A DNA stretch of 64,000 nucleotides. It comes from Actinomyces johnsonii. Its GTDB lineage: Bacteria; Actinomycetota; Actinomycetes; Actinomycetales; Actinomycetaceae. The stretch is from positions 28,416 to 92,415 of the forward strand of contig NZ_VICB01000023.1 of NCBI RefSeq assembly GCF_006546835.1. The letters are read 5' to 3'. Below the pieces are notes generated by a model that saw only the letters and a list, made by a program, of their open reading frames with translations, was not told the DNA's origin and searched no databases. The translations under genes and the position numbers were made by a program. Shown here piece after piece: positions 62,498-64,000 of this stretch (within the stretch, counting starts at the first letter, position 1; every line of letters starts with the position of its first letter).

Positions 62498-63271
62498 ATG
62501 ACTTCGACAGCACCGACAACATCAGTGGCATGCGGGATCGACATCGGCGGGTCAGGCGTCAAGAGCGCCCTGGTCGACCTGACCACGGGCACGTTCATCG
62601 GCGAACGCGTCCGCATCGACACCCCCGAGGAGGCCACGCCTGAGGCAATCGCGGGGGTGTGCCGCCAGCTCCTCGAACAGCTTCAGGTGGGCGACGACGT
62701 CCCGGTCGGCGTGGCCCTGCCCGCTCCGATCGTCCACGGTACCGTCCCGTTCATGGCCAACCTCGACAAGTCCTGGACGGGCGTCAACCTCACCGAGCTC
62801 ATGCGCGAGCACCTGGGTCGACCGGTCACCGGCCTCAACGACGCCGACGCCGCGGGCCTGGCCGAGGTTGCCTTCGGCGCCGCCAAAGACGTGCCCGGAA
62901 CCATCATCGTCACCACCCTGGGCACCGGGATCGGCTCGGCCGTCATCGTCGACGGGACCCTGGTCCCCAATACCGAGCTCGGGCACCTGGAGATCGACGG
63001 GTACGACGCTGAGAGCCAGGCCTCCGCCGGCCAGCGCACCGCCCAGGACCTGTCCTGGAAGAAATGGGCCAAACGTCTCCAGCGCTACTACGCCCACGTG
63101 GAGATGCTCTTCTCCCCGGACCTGTTCGTCGTCGGCGGCGGAGTCTCCCGCAAACACGAGAAGTACCTGCCGCTGCTCGATCTCAAGACCCCGATCGTCC
63201 CGGCCCAGCTGCTCAACACCGCCGGCATCGTCGGGGCCGCCTATCAGGCCTCCCGCACACGCACCTCCTGA
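62498..63271 (+). CDS. ppgK: polyphosphate glucokinase
   Basis: 257 residues, the normal length. ROK-type motifs: CGIDIGGSGVKSALVDL (phosphate 1), GLNDADAAGLAE (catalytic Asp), TTLGTGIGSAVIVDG (phosphate 2). The PPGK-specific stretch SWKKWAKRLQRYYAHVEMLF and the GGGVSRKHEKYLPLL end separate it from ATP-only glucokinases. It phosphorylates glucose with polyphosphate or ATP, a typical actinobacterial enzyme. Confidence 0.96.
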   Translation: MTSTAPTTSVACGIDIGGSGVKSALVDLTTGTFIGERVRIDTPEEATPEAIAGVCRQLLEQLQVGDDVPVGVALPAPIVHGTVPFMANLDKSWTGVNLTELMREHLGRPVTGLNDADAAGLAEVAFGAAKDVPGTIIVTTLGTGIGSAVIVDGTLVPNTELGHLEIDGYDAESQASAGQRTAQDLSWKKWAKRLQRYYAHVEMLFSPDLFVVGGGVSRKHEKYLPLLDLKTPIVPAQLLNTAGIVGAAYQASRTRTS

Positions 63272-63340
63272 GCGCCCGCGTGAGTCGGTGCCGCGTGGGG
63301 CGGCGTCGGCTGTGCTGTCGAAGGGGAGGCTGAGAGTTTG

Positions 63341-63460
63341 ATGTATGTCGAGCCGACGATCATCAAGTACCACCTGACAGGGCTCCTGCAGAAGACCGGA
63401 TCCCGGGATCGTCTCCAGGCGGTGTTATGGGCGATCCGCACAGGCATGGTGCATCCGTAA
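63341..63460 (+). pseudogene. LuxR-type HTH remnant
   Basis: The frame reads MYVEPTIIKYHLTGLLQKTG, SRDRLQAVLWAIRTGMVHP and stop, which aligns with the second half of a LuxR/NarL HTH (YVSxxTVKxHLxxLLxKLGxRDRxQAV). Upstream in frame, VEGEAESL may be a damaged first helix. No receiver domain or start is present, so it is a fragment of a lost response regulator. Confidence 0.6.
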
Positions 63461-63586
63461 GCTCGGATAAGAATCGAGAGCGGACTCAGACGAGACCGAG
63501 ACGGGGTGGACCGGCGCGCTATAGCGCGGGAAACCGGCCAGAGTAGACGGACGCGTAAGCTGTGACGTAGGTCATTGTAAAACTAT

Positions 63587-63617
63587 TTGACAGCGTGCGT
63601 CATCGTCTGGCTATAGT
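63587..63617 (+). promoter_or_regulatory. probable rRNA operon promoter
   Basis: TTGACA (63587-63592) and TATAGT (63612-63617) with a 19-nt spacer, in an AT-richer zone. It lies upstream of an rRNA-type leader; a weaker TTGAAT element is found near 63750. Confidence 0.5.
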
Positions 63618-64000
63618 ACTCCTCGCTGCCGACGCAACCGGACGGTTCGACGGCGGCTCCGGATGGCTGAAACGTCAGGTCGACGGGCGCAAGCTCATCG
63701 ATGCGATAAAAGCAGATAAAGTTCAGAGATCAGGGTCACGCGATCCGAATTTGAATCTGGAACGCCGATCTGCTTATCATAATCCGGTCGCCTTCGAGAG
63801 GCAAGCAGGGAATATTCCTTGTGGATATCTCGCTGGGTGTGTTGTTTGAGAACTCGATAGTGTGTCATGTTTTTTATGCCATTTGGTTCTGGGGGGCTGC
63901 GTGTTTGTGTGGTTTCTTGGGGCTGTTTGTTTTTGGTTTGCCTGGCTCTGGGTTTTGCTTGGGGTTGGGTTGGGCTATGTGGTCTGGTTTTCTGGGCTTT
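63618..64000 (+). other. rRNA operon leader with BoxA-like antitermination element
   Basis: TTGTTTGAGAACTC then GATAGTGTGTC (from about 63843) matches the conserved leader/BoxA region that precedes 16S rRNA in actinobacteria, followed by a T/G-rich, C/A-poor stretch typical of such leaders. The 16S gene itself is not within the window and should start shortly after it. A short reading frame here (63595-63849) is not considered coding. Confidence 0.7.

Noticed and set aside
63595..63849. 84-codon frame upstream of the rRNA leader
   Set aside because: It starts inside the promoter and ends in the BoxA-like leader; no ribosome-binding site or homology pattern.

Overview
The window is chromosomal DNA of a high-GC Gram-positive bacterium. 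It most resembles an oral-type Actinomyces (Actinomycetota). The main reasons are a groEL under two CIRCE operators with no groES beside it, a WXG100 protein, a DtxR/IdeR-type iron regulator with every metal ligand in place, polyphosphate glucokinase, DUF3027 and DUF6318 proteins, an XPB-type helicase beside its usual actinobacterial partner gene, a c-di-AMP riboswitch in front of an NlpC/P60 hydrolase, and several leaderless genes with a -10 box 6-7 nt before the start codon. The genus is an inference.

Layout. 1-7.6 kb: groEL, a WXG100 protein, an HD-like protein, a PhoP/PhoR-like two-component system and a NYN-domain protein. 7.6-17 kb: PspA, a large TPM-domain membrane protein, a class I amidotransferase, the XPB helicase and its partner. 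17-26.5 kb: a secreted PKD-like protein coupled to a DUF6318 lipoprotein, DUF3027, then Lhr helicase and a family 5 uracil-DNA glycosylase as a repair pair. 26.7-35.7 kb: a membrane-anchored trypsin-like protease, a DUF418-type membrane protein, a purine permease, an MFS exporter, DtxR, the riboswitch-controlled NlpC/P60 protein and a tandem universal stress protein. 36.2-47.6 kb: tRNA-Arg(CCU), a 1439-residue protein that looks like a helicase-nuclease with all its catalytic motifs lost, then mscL, a SAF protein, 5-formyl-THF cyclo-ligase, moeA, an acetyltransferase and a membrane protein. The block from mscL on matches, from memory, the Rv0985c-Rv0996 neighbourhood of Mycobacterium tuberculosis without galU. 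It ends with tRNA-Ala(CGC) and a strong terminator.

47.6-51.8 kb is an accessory island. A prenyl-synthase remnant and a MacB-type ABC ATPase/FtsX permease pair of visibly lower GC lie between two 91-bp direct repeats (83 of 91 bases equal). A TetR-like C-terminal remnant follows. 51.9-56.8 kb: a HEAT-repeat protein overlapping a MerR regulator that itself carries HEAT-like repeats, then a polysaccharide deacetylase and a processive membrane glycosyltransferase, together a small exopolysaccharide locus. 56.8-64 kb: a TetR/NmrA-like pair with a perfect palindromic operator, an ArsR-like/MFS divergent pair with a palindrome over the -10 box, an OPT transporter, polyphosphate glucokinase, a LuxR remnant, and the promoter and T/G-rich leader of an rRNA operon whose 16S gene should start just past the window.

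The best leads for undescribed biology are the intact pseudo-helicase/nuclease (36458-40777), the repeat-bounded ABC island (47637-51603), the crossed inverted-repeat structure at 35855-35955, the 123-bp inverted-repeat element at 13779-13901, the HEAT/MerR pair, and the PKD/DUF6318 envelope pair.
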